DNA of 9,408 nt, taken from positions 1 to 9,408 of the forward strand of contig JALVTI010000060.1 of NCBI GenBank assembly GCA_027035985.1. Reading direction: 5' to 3'. Of this stretch, positions 1 to 6,183 are shown in pieces (the first letter of the stretch is position 1; each line of letters begins with the position of its first letter). The position numbers and the translations under genes are program-made. The notes under the pieces were generated by a model that was not told where the DNA came from, did not search any database, and saw only the letters and a program-made list of their open reading frames with translations. Source of the DNA: Aquificales bacterium (lineage in GTDB: Bacteria; Aquificota; Aquificia; Aquificales; QOAS01).

Positions 1-344
1 CCGTGGAGGAGATACTGCATTTCGATGGGCGGGATATAGAGGTCTTTTTCGAGCTCCTCCGACTGCAGAAAACCGAAACCGGCGGGATAGGCTATTACGG
101 TTCCGACAATACGCTTCTTCTCCTCCTTCTTCTTCTCCTCTTTGGAGGGACATATGTAGCGCCCCTTCCTAACGGCAACCTTGCCGGCTTTCAGAAGTTT
201 TTTAAGCTCCTTTTTTAGAGCTTTTTTCTCCTTTTTCGTCAAACCGAAATGTTTTGCTATCTCCGTAAATGAGGGCGGTTTTTTCGCGTTACATATATAC
301 TTCAGGAGTTCCTTCTCCGAAGGGACTCTTTTTCCATCTTCCAT
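1..344 (-). CDS. rnr: Ribonuclease R, N-terminal part (cut by the window edge)
   Basis: Reading the minus strand from the ATG at 344-342 gives 114 open codons to the edge with no stop. Residues about 11-65 form a winged-helix domain of the kind found at the N-terminus of RNase R. A Lys/Glu linker follows (about 66-78), then the start of the first cold-shock RNA-binding domain: GTVIAYPAGFGFL at 81-93 and the DLYIPPIEM segment at 101-109, a hallmark of this family. RNase R is a processive 3'-5' exoribonuclease that degrades structured RNA; its catalytic RNB domain would lie outside the window. No Shine-Dalgarno is visible before the ATG. A TTG further upstream is in frame but also lacks one. 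A weak promoter pair, TTGTGA-17-TAATTT, would start transcription only a few bases before the ATG, so the mRNA may be nearly leaderless (inference). The gene is divergent from the TetR gene. The family call is firm; the full length is unknown. Confidence 0.88.
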   Translation of the reverse strand, partial: MEDGKRVPSEKELLKYICNAKKPPSFTEIAKHFGLTKKEKKALKKELKKLLKAGKVAVRKGRYICPSKEEKKKEEKKRIVGTVIAYPAGFGFLQSEELEKDLYIPPIEMQYLLH

Positions 345-456
345 AGTGTTTATTGAAATTAATCCCAAACCGTTGGTATCACAAAAAAACCTTTACCTTT
401 TATGGTTTTTAGCACCCACCTACCCTTTGCGGGAAACGCTAAGATTTAAACCCATA
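345..456. promoter_or_regulatory. Divergent spacer between rnr and the TetR gene
   Basis: This 112-base AT-rich gap must hold the promoters of both flanking genes. For the plus strand, TAAGAT at 440-445 is a possible -10 lying 11 bases before the TetR ATG, without a convincing -35. For the minus strand only a weak -35/-10 pair can be drawn. I looked for a clear inverted repeat that might serve as a TetR operator and found none that is convincing. Neither gene has a Shine-Dalgarno here. Confidence 0.35.
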
Positions 457-1032
457 ATGAGAAAGCTATCCAAAAAGGTGATAAAGGAGGCGGCTATCGA
501 ACTCATCAAGGAAAAAGGTCTTAAGGAATTCACCGCTCGAAACTTGGGCAATAAATTGGGGGTGACCGACGCCGCGATTTTCAAATACTTTCCCACTTTG
601 AGAAACCTCTTCGAGGAGCTTCTGCTCGACTTTATCGCCGAGTGCAAACAATCCTTTAGCTCCATAGTCCACAGCGACCTTTCGGCGGAGGAAAAGCTCA
701 AAAAACTTTTGGAGGCTTACGAAACCAAATTTCTCGAAACCAACGGTGCGATGCCCCTACTTTGCTTCGAAATACCCCGGATGAACGATGTCGGACTGAG
801 GGAACTCATTAAGGAGTATTGGGATTTCTACCTCGAAAAGGTAGGGGAAATTATCGACCAGGGCAAGAGGGAGGGAAGCTTTAGGGAGGACGTAGACCCC
901 AAAACGGTGGGTCTGATGATAACCGGTTATTACATCTCAAAGGCGCTCCGAAACCTCGTAACCGGCGAGCCGATAGAGGAGGACTTTTCCCGAAAAATCG
1001 GTGACATAATCCTAAAAGGGATAAAGAAATAG
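457..1032 (+). CDS. TetR/AcrR-family transcriptional regulator
   Basis: A 191-residue protein of typical TetR length. The N-terminal helix-turn-helix is clear: after an initial helix (residues 5-20), the segment FTARNLGNKLGVTDAAIFKY spans 25-44, with the recognition helix and the family's typical aromatic end (IFKYF). The rest is the helical ligand-binding and dimer domain, whose ligand cannot be read from sequence. The frame is open back to 181, but that stretch is antisense to rnr and lacks family similarity. The ATG at 457 places the helix-turn-helix at its usual distance from the N-terminus. No good Shine-Dalgarno precedes it. TetR proteins often repress themselves and a divergent neighbour, which here would be rnr; that is unusual for RNase R, so the target may lie elsewhere. 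The stop abuts the stop of the convergent 95-residue ORF. Confidence 0.88.
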   Translation: MRKLSKKVIKEAAIELIKEKGLKEFTARNLGNKLGVTDAAIFKYFPTLRNLFEELLLDFIAECKQSFSSIVHSDLSAEEKLKKLLEAYETKFLETNGAMPLLCFEIPRMNDVGLRELIKEYWDFYLEKVGEIIDQGKREGSFREDVDPKTVGLMITGYYISKALRNLVTGEPIEEDFSRKIGDIILKGIKK

Positions 1033-1320
1033 TCACCTCTTCCACTCGAGGCGGTATTTATCCCTTGGATAAAACCTGTATAGGTTCCCTTCCTTTACCA
1101 CTATCCCCCTGTCGGTTTCGACGAACAGAACCTCCTCGTCGAGGAGTTCATAACACAAGTCCCTTTCGAGGGTCTCCCCCTCACCCTCCCCCACAAAGCG
1201 GGGAACGCAAATTTTGACCTTCCCTTCGGGGGTGTAGAGCCAACTGCCACCTTTACACGCCGAGAGGACTTTCCCATACCTCTCACCCAAAAGGGTCTGA
1301 AGGTAGTCGAGAACACCCAT
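1033..1320 (-). CDS. Hypothetical protein, 95 residues
   Basis: I do not recognise this protein. It has no predicted membrane segment or signal peptide. The N-terminal third is mildly basic (GERYGKVLSACKGGSWLY at 12-29). The middle has a Gly/Glu turn region (GEGEGE at 44-49). The C-terminal half reads as alternating beta strands with charged residues (EEVLFVETDRGIVV at 62-75) and ends in a basic tail. Cys22, Cys38 and Cys56 are too far apart for a standard zinc knuckle. The composition resembles real proteins of this genome, and the ORF fills the gap between tetR and dapF exactly, with its TGA abutting the tetR TAG. Against it, there is no Shine-Dalgarno before the ATG and only 35 bases separate it from the divergent dapF. 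Probably real; function unknown. Confidence 0.6.
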   Translation of the reverse strand: MGVLDYLQTLLGERYGKVLSACKGGSWLYTPEGKVKICVPRFVGEGEGETLERDLCYELLDEEVLFVETDRGIVVKEGNLYRFYPRDKYRLEWKR

Positions 1321-1355
1321 AGGGGGAAAATTTTTTCTATACCCTATAGAGGTTT

Positions 1356-2198
1356 ATGGAGTTCACCAAGTGCCAGGGTGCGGGAAACGACTTTATTTTG
1401 ATAGACAACCGCGACGGGAAGGTAGATAAAAAGCTCCAAGAGCTGGGCGTCGATATTGAGACCTTCGTCAGAAAGCTGTGCGCATTCCACACCGGTGTGG
1501 GTGCCGACGGTCTTATCCTTATAGAGGAACCGGAAAATCCGGAAAACGACTTTAAGTGGAGGTTTTACAACAGCGACGGGTCGGTCGCCGAGATGTGCGG
1601 AAACGGCTCGAGGTGCGCCGTGCGCTTCGCCTACGAGAAGGGTATCGCCAAAAAGGAGCATGTCAAATTCGAAACCCTCGCAGGGGTGATAGAGGCTTGG
1701 ATTAAAGAGAACGGCAGGGTGGTAAAGGTTCAACTAACAAAACCCTTCGGGCTGAAAACCGACTTTAAAATTCCCCTATCGGATATCGAGGTGGATGGCA
1801 ACTTCCTCAATACGGGTGTCCCCCACGTGGTGGTCCACCGCGAGGATTTGGAAGATTTCGATGTGGTCAAATACGGAAGGGAGATTAGATACCACGAGAT
1901 GTTCGCCCCCGCGGGGACAAATGTAAACTTTATAAAACCCCTTTCGGAGGACACCATAAGGATAAGAACCTACGAGAGGGGAGTCGAAAACGAAACCCTC
2001 GCCTGCGGAACCGGTTCGACCGCTGCCGCCATAATCGCCTACCTAAAGGGTTTGGTTAAGAAAAAACCGGTCAAGGTGATAACCAAAGGTGGGGAGGTCT
2101 TGGTTATAGACTTCGACGACAACCTCGAGAGGGTCTACCTGGAGGGTAAGGTTTACAAAGTATTTGACGGAAATTTGACGTTTGAGATTTTCGAATGA
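1356..2198 (+). CDS. dapF: Diaminopimelate epimerase
   Basis: DapF interconverts LL- and meso-diaminopimelate in the cytoplasm without a cofactor, the penultimate step of lysine synthesis and the source of meso-DAP for peptidoglycan. The 280-residue length is normal. All family landmarks are present: the N-terminal FTKCQGAGNDF (3-13), GVGADGLILI (47-56), the first catalytic Cys81 in EMCGNGSRC (79-87), NTGVPHVV (152-159), and the second catalytic Cys217 in RGVENETLACGTGS (208-221). The two cysteines are the acid/base pair of the two-fold symmetric fold. The ATG is preceded by AGAGGT (1348-1353), a short-spaced Shine-Dalgarno. No other lysine gene is nearby, so it appears to be a single-gene unit between convergent or divergent neighbours. 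No plus-strand terminator with a T-run is seen after it; the hairpin just downstream is oriented the other way. Confidence 0.97.
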   Translation: MEFTKCQGAGNDFILIDNRDGKVDKKLQELGVDIETFVRKLCAFHTGVGADGLILIEEPENPENDFKWRFYNSDGSVAEMCGNGSRCAVRFAYEKGIAKKEHVKFETLAGVIEAWIKENGRVVKVQLTKPFGLKTDFKIPLSDIEVDGNFLNTGVPHVVVHREDLEDFDVVKYGREIRYHEMFAPAGTNVNFIKPLSEDTIRIRTYERGVENETLACGTGSTAAAIIAYLKGLVKKKPVKVITKGGEVLVIDFDDNLERVYLEGKVYKVFDGNLTFEIFE

Positions 2199-2225
2199 AA
2201 AAAGAGCCCGCCGCGAAGCGGCGGG
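2198..2225 (-). terminator. Intrinsic terminator of the phosphoesterase gene
   Basis: A perfect 8-bp GC stem (CCCGCCGC at 2207-2214 with GCGGCGGG at 2218-2225) closes on a three-base loop. Read on the minus strand, the loop region is CTTCG, a very stable turn, followed by CTC and six T residues (complement of 2198-2203). It lies 8 bases beyond the phosphoesterase stop. On the plus strand no T-run follows the stem, so it should act well only for the minus strand. The T-run reaches the last base of the dapF stop codon. Confidence 0.88.
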
Positions 2226-2233
2226 GATAGGAA

Positions 2234-3004
2234 TTACCTCAAATCTCCGTATTCCACTTTCTTTTCCTGAACGTCTATAACCGCAAAGTAACCCTCGCAC
2301 ATGGGACCCGGGTTTACAACGAGGGTGTCGCCTATCTTTTCGTAACCCCTTCCCGCCAAGCCTACAATCGCTATTTCGGGGTTGAAGGTCTTAATCAGGG
2401 TGTTGGATATGGCGCTTCCGTGGTGCTTGCCGTCGGGGCAAACGTCCACCTTCTGACCTATCGGCGGGTGGTGTAGAACTATCAGCTTACGTTTGGGTTT
2501 CATTTCGTACATAAACTTGAGGACGTATTCCGCATACCATCTCGGGTATTTGACGATAAAGTCCTCTTCGAAAATGGTTTCGTTTAGCTTTCCGCCCAAT
2601 CCGAAGACCACAAACTCGCTACCCCAATTGGCGAAGGTCTCGTGAACACCCCTTAGGTTGGGATAGACGTCCTCCATTTGAGCCAAAGCCCTCAGATAAA
2701 CCTTTAGGGGTGCGTCGTTTTTTCCGGGAACTATGTAGGTTTTTATTCCGGTTTCACCCAAAGTTTTGAAAAATTCGTTCAAAACCCTTATTTGGTGTTC
2801 TTCAACCTCGTGAAGTATCTCCCTTCTGGGCGGTCTTCCCATTAGGGTAGCCGATTTATACTCCTCTTCCAGTTTCGTTCCCTTTAGAACGGAACCGGCA
2901 AATACTATTGCATCAGGTTGAATTTCCTTAACGATACTCTTAAAGTTGGGTAAAAATTCGAAAGCTTCTCTAAAATCCCTTATTGCAAGGATTTTTCTCT
3001 TCAT
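2234..3004 (-). CDS. Calcineurin-like phosphoesterase-fold protein, active site degenerate
   Basis: A 256-residue protein with the layout of small metallophosphoesterases of the Icc/YfcE-like group. The retained parts are LHHPPIG (177-183), HHGS (194-197) and the C-terminal VNPGP (230-234). The metal-ligand motifs are altered. Counting from the ATG, the usual DxH is Asp10-Phe-Arg12, the usual GD is Gly37-Ser38, the usual GNHD is Gly94-Lys-Asn-Asp97, and the usual GHxH is Gly215-Leu-Ala-Gly218. With most ligands of both metals gone, ordinary phosphatase or nuclease activity is doubtful; a binding or regulatory role is possible (inference). Translation start: AGGAGG (3013-3018) lies 8 bases before the ATG at 3004-3002; a GTG at 3007 is also possible. 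The gene is a single unit ended by a strong terminator. The fold call is good; the substrate is unknown. Confidence 0.8.
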   Translation of the reverse strand: MKRKILAIRDFREAFEFLPNFKSIVKEIQPDAIVFAGSVLKGTKLEEEYKSATLMGRPPRREILHEVEEHQIRVLNEFFKTLGETGIKTYIVPGKNDAPLKVYLRALAQMEDVYPNLRGVHETFANWGSEFVVFGLGGKLNETIFEEDFIVKYPRWYAEYVLKFMYEMKPKRKLIVLHHPPIGQKVDVCPDGKHHGSAISNTLIKTFNPEIAIVGLAGRGYEKIGDTLVVNPGPMCEGYFAVIDVQEKKVEYGDLR

Positions 3005-3265
3005 CACTCTCCCCTCCTAAGGTTGAAAATTAGGCTCAAACCTCAAAAAGTCAAATTCGGACAGGTAACTTTATACGGTTTCAATGCTTTTATAAAACCT
3101 TTTATAGGTAAATGTTGAACAAACCTGATATGGGGATTTAGTTGGATAGACCTTCACCTGGAATTATTTTGAACCCAACCATCTGTAGTGGTGAAAACTT
3201 TTTTTCCAAAAACGGGTGAAAATAGGTGCCTTTCCGTAGGAGGGAGCAAACGACAATATTCCTCT
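3005..3265. promoter_or_regulatory. Divergent spacer with a possible attenuator-like leader for the aminotransferase
   Basis: The spacer is AT-rich, with several TATAAA-like hexamers at 3071-3106 that could serve as -10 elements for the minus-strand phosphoesterase; no matching -35 is clear. On the plus strand TTGAAC (3115-3120) is a possible -35 without a convincing -10. Further on, TTCACC (3153-3158) can pair with GGTGAA at 3190-3195, followed by AAC and a run of seven T (3199-3205). The same TTCACC can instead pair with a second GGTGAA at 3215-3220. GTTGG (3141-3145) can also pair with CCAAC (3175-3179). A good Shine-Dalgarno, AGGAGGG (3238-3244), lies 21 bases before the aminotransferase ATG, which is too far for normal use. 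No known riboswitch was recognised. Confidence 0.35.
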
Positions 3266-4390
3266 ATGAGGAAAGAGAGACTTTTCACACCGGGACCGGT
3301 TCAAATACCCGATAGGGTTCTCAAGGTTTTGGGGGAGCAAATTATCCACCACCGCACGCCCGAGTTTAAGGAGATATTTCTCTACACCCGCGAGCTCTTT
3401 AAGAGGGTGGTCGACAGCCCCAGTGAAAACTTCGTCTACTTCGCCTCAAGCGGAACGGGTGCCATGGAGGCGGCGGTTATAAACTTCTTCAAACCGGGCG
3501 AAAAGGTGGTGGTGGTAAACGCCGGAAAATTCGGCGAGCGCTGGGGGCAAATAGCCCGCACCTACGGACTGGAGGTTGTCGAGCTAAAATACGAGTGGGG
3601 TAAGTCGGTAGATATAGACCAACTGGAGGATACCCTAAACAAAAACCCCGACGCAAAGGGTGTCCTATTCCAGATTTCCGAAACCTCTACGGGTGCTTAC
3701 CACGATTACAAAGCGATTGGTAGGATTTGCAAAGATAGGGATACCCTCGTTGTGGCGGATGCCATTACCGCTTTGGGCGTCTACAACATAAAACCCCAAG
3801 AGGAGGGGGTGGATATCCTCATAGGCGGTTCCCAAAAGGCGTTGATGCTACCGCCCGGTCTGTCGGTTATCTGGTTCTCCGAAAGGGCGGCTGAGCGCCT
3901 CGGAGGTATGCCCAAATATTACTTCGACGTGGCAAAGGAAATCAAAAAGCAAAGGGAGGGAACTACCGCCTACACCCCCGCCGTAAGCCTAATACTGGGT
4001 CTTAGGGAGAGCCTCGAAATGCTCCTCGAAGAGGGAATGGAAAATGTCGAAAAACGCCACCGCCTTATGAGCGAGGCAACCCGTAGGGCGGTCGAAGCCC
4101 TCGGCTTTGAGGTACTCCCCGAAAATCCCGCTATCTCGGTGATCGCCGTCTTGAGCGACGAAGCCGAGGCGCTCCGCAAGGCTATGCTAAAGCGCGGTAT
4201 CCGCACCGCCGGAGGTCAAGACCACCTAAAGGGTAAACTCTTCAGAATATCCCACATGGGTTATTTGGACGCCTTAGACCACCTTTCGGCAATAGGCGCT
4301 TTGGAACTCGCAATGGTCGAGGTTTACGGAAAGACAGACCATTTGGGGGTTGGAGTTAAAGCTTTCCAAGAAAGGATTTTGGGGGGTTAA
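3266..4390 (+). CDS. Class V PLP aminotransferase, alanine/serine-glyoxylate type
   Basis: A 374-residue fold-type I PLP enzyme of the class V group that includes alanine-glyoxylate and serine-pyruvate transaminases. Visible landmarks are FTPGPVQIP (7-15), ASSGTGAMEAA (60-70) for the PLP phosphate, ETSTGA (139-144), Asp165 in VADAITALG for the pyridine nitrogen, Lys191 in GGSQKAL as the Schiff-base lysine, and Arg327 in FRISHMG, the likely substrate carboxylate ligand. It probably moves an amino group between serine, alanine or aspartate and a 2-oxo acid such as glyoxylate or pyruvate. Class V homologues in Methanococcales can also serve as phosphoserine aminotransferases, so a role in serine synthesis is possible. 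The ATG at 3266 matches the family N-terminus; the frame opens at a GTG at 3188, but the 26 extra residues do not look conserved. The TAA overlaps the flhB TAA by the shared TTAA. Confidence 0.9.
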   Translation: MRKERLFTPGPVQIPDRVLKVLGEQIIHHRTPEFKEIFLYTRELFKRVVDSPSENFVYFASSGTGAMEAAVINFFKPGEKVVVVNAGKFGERWGQIARTYGLEVVELKYEWGKSVDIDQLEDTLNKNPDAKGVLFQISETSTGAYHDYKAIGRICKDRDTLVVADAITALGVYNIKPQEEGVDILIGGSQKALMLPPGLSVIWFSERAAERLGGMPKYYFDVAKEIKKQREGTTAYTPAVSLILGLRESLEMLLEEGMENVEKRHRLMSEATRRAVEALGFEVLPENPAISVIAVLSDEAEALRKAMLKRGIRTAGGQDHLKGKLFRISHMGYLDALDHLSAIGALELAMVEVYGKTDHLGVGVKAFQERILGG

Positions 4391-5466
4391 CTTTTTTCCT
4401 TCAGGTTGTTTTTTTTCTTTTTACTTAGAACATAAGCGATAACCTTAGCCACCGCTTTATAGAACTTTTCCGGAATTTCGTCGCCCACCTCGACCGATTG
4501 ATACAAAACCCGCGCAAGGGGAGGGTCTCTGTAAATCTCTACATTGTGCTTTCTTGCTATCTCGATAATTCTTTGAGCCAAATGGTCTACACCCTTTGCT
4601 ATTACTTTGGGAGCCCTATCCCTATCTATGTCGTATTTGAGGGCAACCGCGTAGTGGGTAGGGTTGGTTACCACAACGGTAGCTTTGGGAACCTCTTGAA
4701 GCATACGGCGGGTCATAACCTGACGCATTCTCTTTCGAATCTCCCTTTTTACTTCGGGGTTACCTTCGGTCTGTTTGAATTCTTCCTTTAATTCCTCTTT
4801 TGACATCCTTAAATCCTGCAACCACTTCCACCTCTTGTAGGAATAATCGATGACGGCTATAACCGCCCCCGTCGCGATTATGTAAGCGGAAAGGGTTAAA
4901 ACCAAATTGAAAAAAACTTTTAATCCTTCTTCCAAAGGTAATTTATAAAGACTCAAAATCTCCGCTAAATGGGCTTTAACAAAAAAATAGGAAACCCCTA
5001 TTATTACGGTTATTTTTATTAGGTTTTTGATTAATTCAAAAAGACTATTCAAGGAGAAGAAAATATTTTTTATACCTTGAATGGGGTTCAATCTCTCCCA
5101 CTTAAGTTGGAGGGGTTTTAGGGAAAAAATTATCCCAAACTGGACTATATTTGCGACTATAGCTACAACTAAGGTGAGAACCAATGCAAGAATAACCCAT
5201 AAAAGGACATATTTAATATTTTCAACCCAAAAAAGGAGAATATCCCCGCTGTCCAATCTGTAAGGGGAAATAAATTTTTCAACGGCATTAAAAACCCCAA
5301 ATAGGATTTCTCCAAAAATCTTTTCCCCTAAAAAAATTAACAGAAGAAAACCCACCAGAAGAACCGCAACGGCATTAACTTCCGGACTTTTTGCTACATT
5401 TCCTTCCTCTTTTGCCTTTTGTATCCGCCTTGGGGTTGGTTTTTCCGTTTTACCTTCTTGTGCCAT
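4387..5466 (-). CDS. flhB: Flagellar biosynthesis protein FlhB
   Basis: FlhB is the substrate-specificity switch of the flagellar type III export apparatus in the inner membrane. The 359-residue length is typical. The N-terminus carries the family signature EKPTPRRIQKAKEEGNVAKS (8-27). About four membrane segments follow (roughly 32-53, 86-113, 148-165, 185-207), then a cytoplasmic linker and the C-terminal domain. The NPTH self-cleavage motif is intact at 268-271 in VVVTNPTHYAVAL, with cleavage expected between Asn268 and Pro269. The Lys-rich tail is ordinary. The start is the ATG at 5466, 3 bases after the translin stop; AAAGGA (5477-5482), 10 bases upstream, is a modest Shine-Dalgarno lying inside the translin gene, so the two are surely co-transcribed. 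Its 3' end interlocks with the convergent aminotransferase, so no flhA or other flagellar gene follows it. The NPTH-containing family also includes type III secretion homologues (SctU), but the match here is to the flagellar form. Confidence 0.95.
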   Translation of the reverse strand: MAQEGKTEKPTPRRIQKAKEEGNVAKSPEVNAVAVLLVGFLLLIFLGEKIFGEILFGVFNAVEKFISPYRLDSGDILLFWVENIKYVLLWVILALVLTLVVAIVANIVQFGIIFSLKPLQLKWERLNPIQGIKNIFFSLNSLFELIKNLIKITVIIGVSYFFVKAHLAEILSLYKLPLEEGLKVFFNLVLTLSAYIIATGAVIAVIDYSYKRWKWLQDLRMSKEELKEEFKQTEGNPEVKREIRKRMRQVMTRRMLQEVPKATVVVTNPTHYAVALKYDIDRDRAPKVIAKGVDHLAQRIIEIARKHNVEIYRDPPLARVLYQSVEVGDEIPEKFYKAVAKVIAYVLSKKKKNNLKEKS

Positions 5467-5469
5467 GGA

Positions 5470-6087
5470 TTAATTTTCCTTTTGGGGATTAAAGTTTTCT
5501 CCCCTTCGGGTTTGTTTTTGGAAAATATAGTCGATTAGGCGGTTTAAAACACCTCCTACATAATCCACCTTCTTGCGGTAATCGAAATTTTTGAAGTTCA
5601 AACTTAACATAGCGAGATAGATTTCTTCCAAGATTTCCCTAACCTTTAAGGCGAAATCTATATTGTCTTTTATCATTTCCTCCACCGCTTTGCGGAGCAA
5701 TTCGCCGGCGGCATCCATCAAACCGGTAACATACGCCTCTTCGGGAATACCCAACTCCTCATGGGTGGGAATTCTTCCCTCTTTAAGGTAGTGATAAACG
5801 ACTTCCGCCTCCACATATTCCTGCATAGGAATAAATGCGTTGTTGTAATACTGTGGATAGTGTTTGGTAACTTCCTCAAAGAGTTGCTTAACCAATTGAC
5901 GATTTTCTTGAATGTATTTTTCCGCCTCTTCCCAATCGTCCCTTATTAGGGAGTAAATAATAGTTTTCGAGTTTTTGTTAATAGTTCTTCCCAATTGAAG
6001 GAGTTCATCCCTTTTGTCCTCTAAGGTTCTGAAGGTTTGCTTTAACCTCTCTATGTAGTCTTTGTTTAGATACTTCCATTCCTTCAT
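5470..6087 (-). CDS. Translin-family protein (archaeal Trax-like, COG2178 type)
   Basis: A 205-residue, almost wholly helical protein. The central block IPMQEYVEAEVVYHYLKEGR (86-105), the link IPTHEELGIPEEAYVTG (106-122) and the helix GLMDAAGELLRKAVEEMIKD (122-141) match the translin/Trax family, mostly known from archaea and eukaryotes. Eukaryotic translin binds RNA or single-stranded DNA, and with Trax forms the C3PO ribonuclease, whose metal site uses acidic residues of the QExVEA helix. Glu90 and Glu93 are conserved here, and Asp125/Glu129 are candidates for the rest of the site, so nuclease activity is possible but unproven. Some databases label such proteins haloacid dehalogenase; no HAD motif is present. 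The ATG at 6087 has no Shine-Dalgarno and no in-frame start just upstream. It is 3 bases before flhB and 96 bases after fusA. The last 20 or so residues are a polar tail absent from short archaeal forms. Confidence 0.82.
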   Translation of the reverse strand: MKEWKYLNKDYIERLKQTFRTLEDKRDELLQLGRTINKNSKTIIYSLIRDDWEEAEKYIQENRQLVKQLFEEVTKHYPQYYNNAFIPMQEYVEAEVVYHYLKEGRIPTHEELGIPEEAYVTGLMDAAGELLRKAVEEMIKDNIDFALKVREILEEIYLAMLSLNFKNFDYRKKVDYVGGVLNRLIDYIFQKQTRRGENFNPQKEN

Positions 6088-6183
6088 AGGTGATAGATTG
6101 TCGTCGGAACTTTGAAAGTTGAAAAGATATTTTCCGTCCTAATGGGGATTTCTAGAAAAAAATATGAGAAAGGGGTAAGGGAA
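6088..6183 (-). promoter_or_regulatory. fusA-translin spacer with palindrome and possible promoter
   Basis: The 96-base gap follows the fusA stop. It has a run of T residues on the minus strand about 20 bases after the stop, but no strong stem before it, so termination after fusA is unclear. Nearer the translin gene, AACTTT-G-AAAGTT (6108-6120) is a perfect 6+6 palindrome. A weak promoter can be drawn around it on the minus strand: TTTTCA (complement of 6120-6125), a 17-base spacer containing the palindrome, and GACAAT (complement of 6097-6102). Transcription would then begin a few bases before the ATG, fitting the missing Shine-Dalgarno. This is inference; I saw no sigma-28 or sigma-54 flagellar promoter. 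Confidence 0.35.

Noticed and set aside
3..218. Plus-strand ORF with a poly-leucine run
   Set aside because: It is the antisense reading of the Lys/Glu-rich linker of RNase R on the minus strand, which matches the family residue by residue.
181..456. 92-residue N-terminal extension of the TetR protein
   Set aside because: It lies antisense to rnr, lacks family similarity, and a normal TetR N-terminus begins at the ATG at 457.
2207..2225. Terminator for dapF
   Set aside because: On the plus strand the stem is not followed by a T-run; the T-run is on the minus strand, so it serves the phosphoesterase gene.
3112..3260. TPP or cobalamin riboswitch suggested by AACCTGAT-like and GGTGAAAAT-like strings
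   Set aside because: The other conserved blocks (CUGAGA for TPP; the core and CCACUG-type element for cobalamin) are absent.
3188..3265. GTG start adding 26 residues to the aminotransferase
   Set aside because: The family begins just before the FTPGP motif, and the extra residues look like translated leader.
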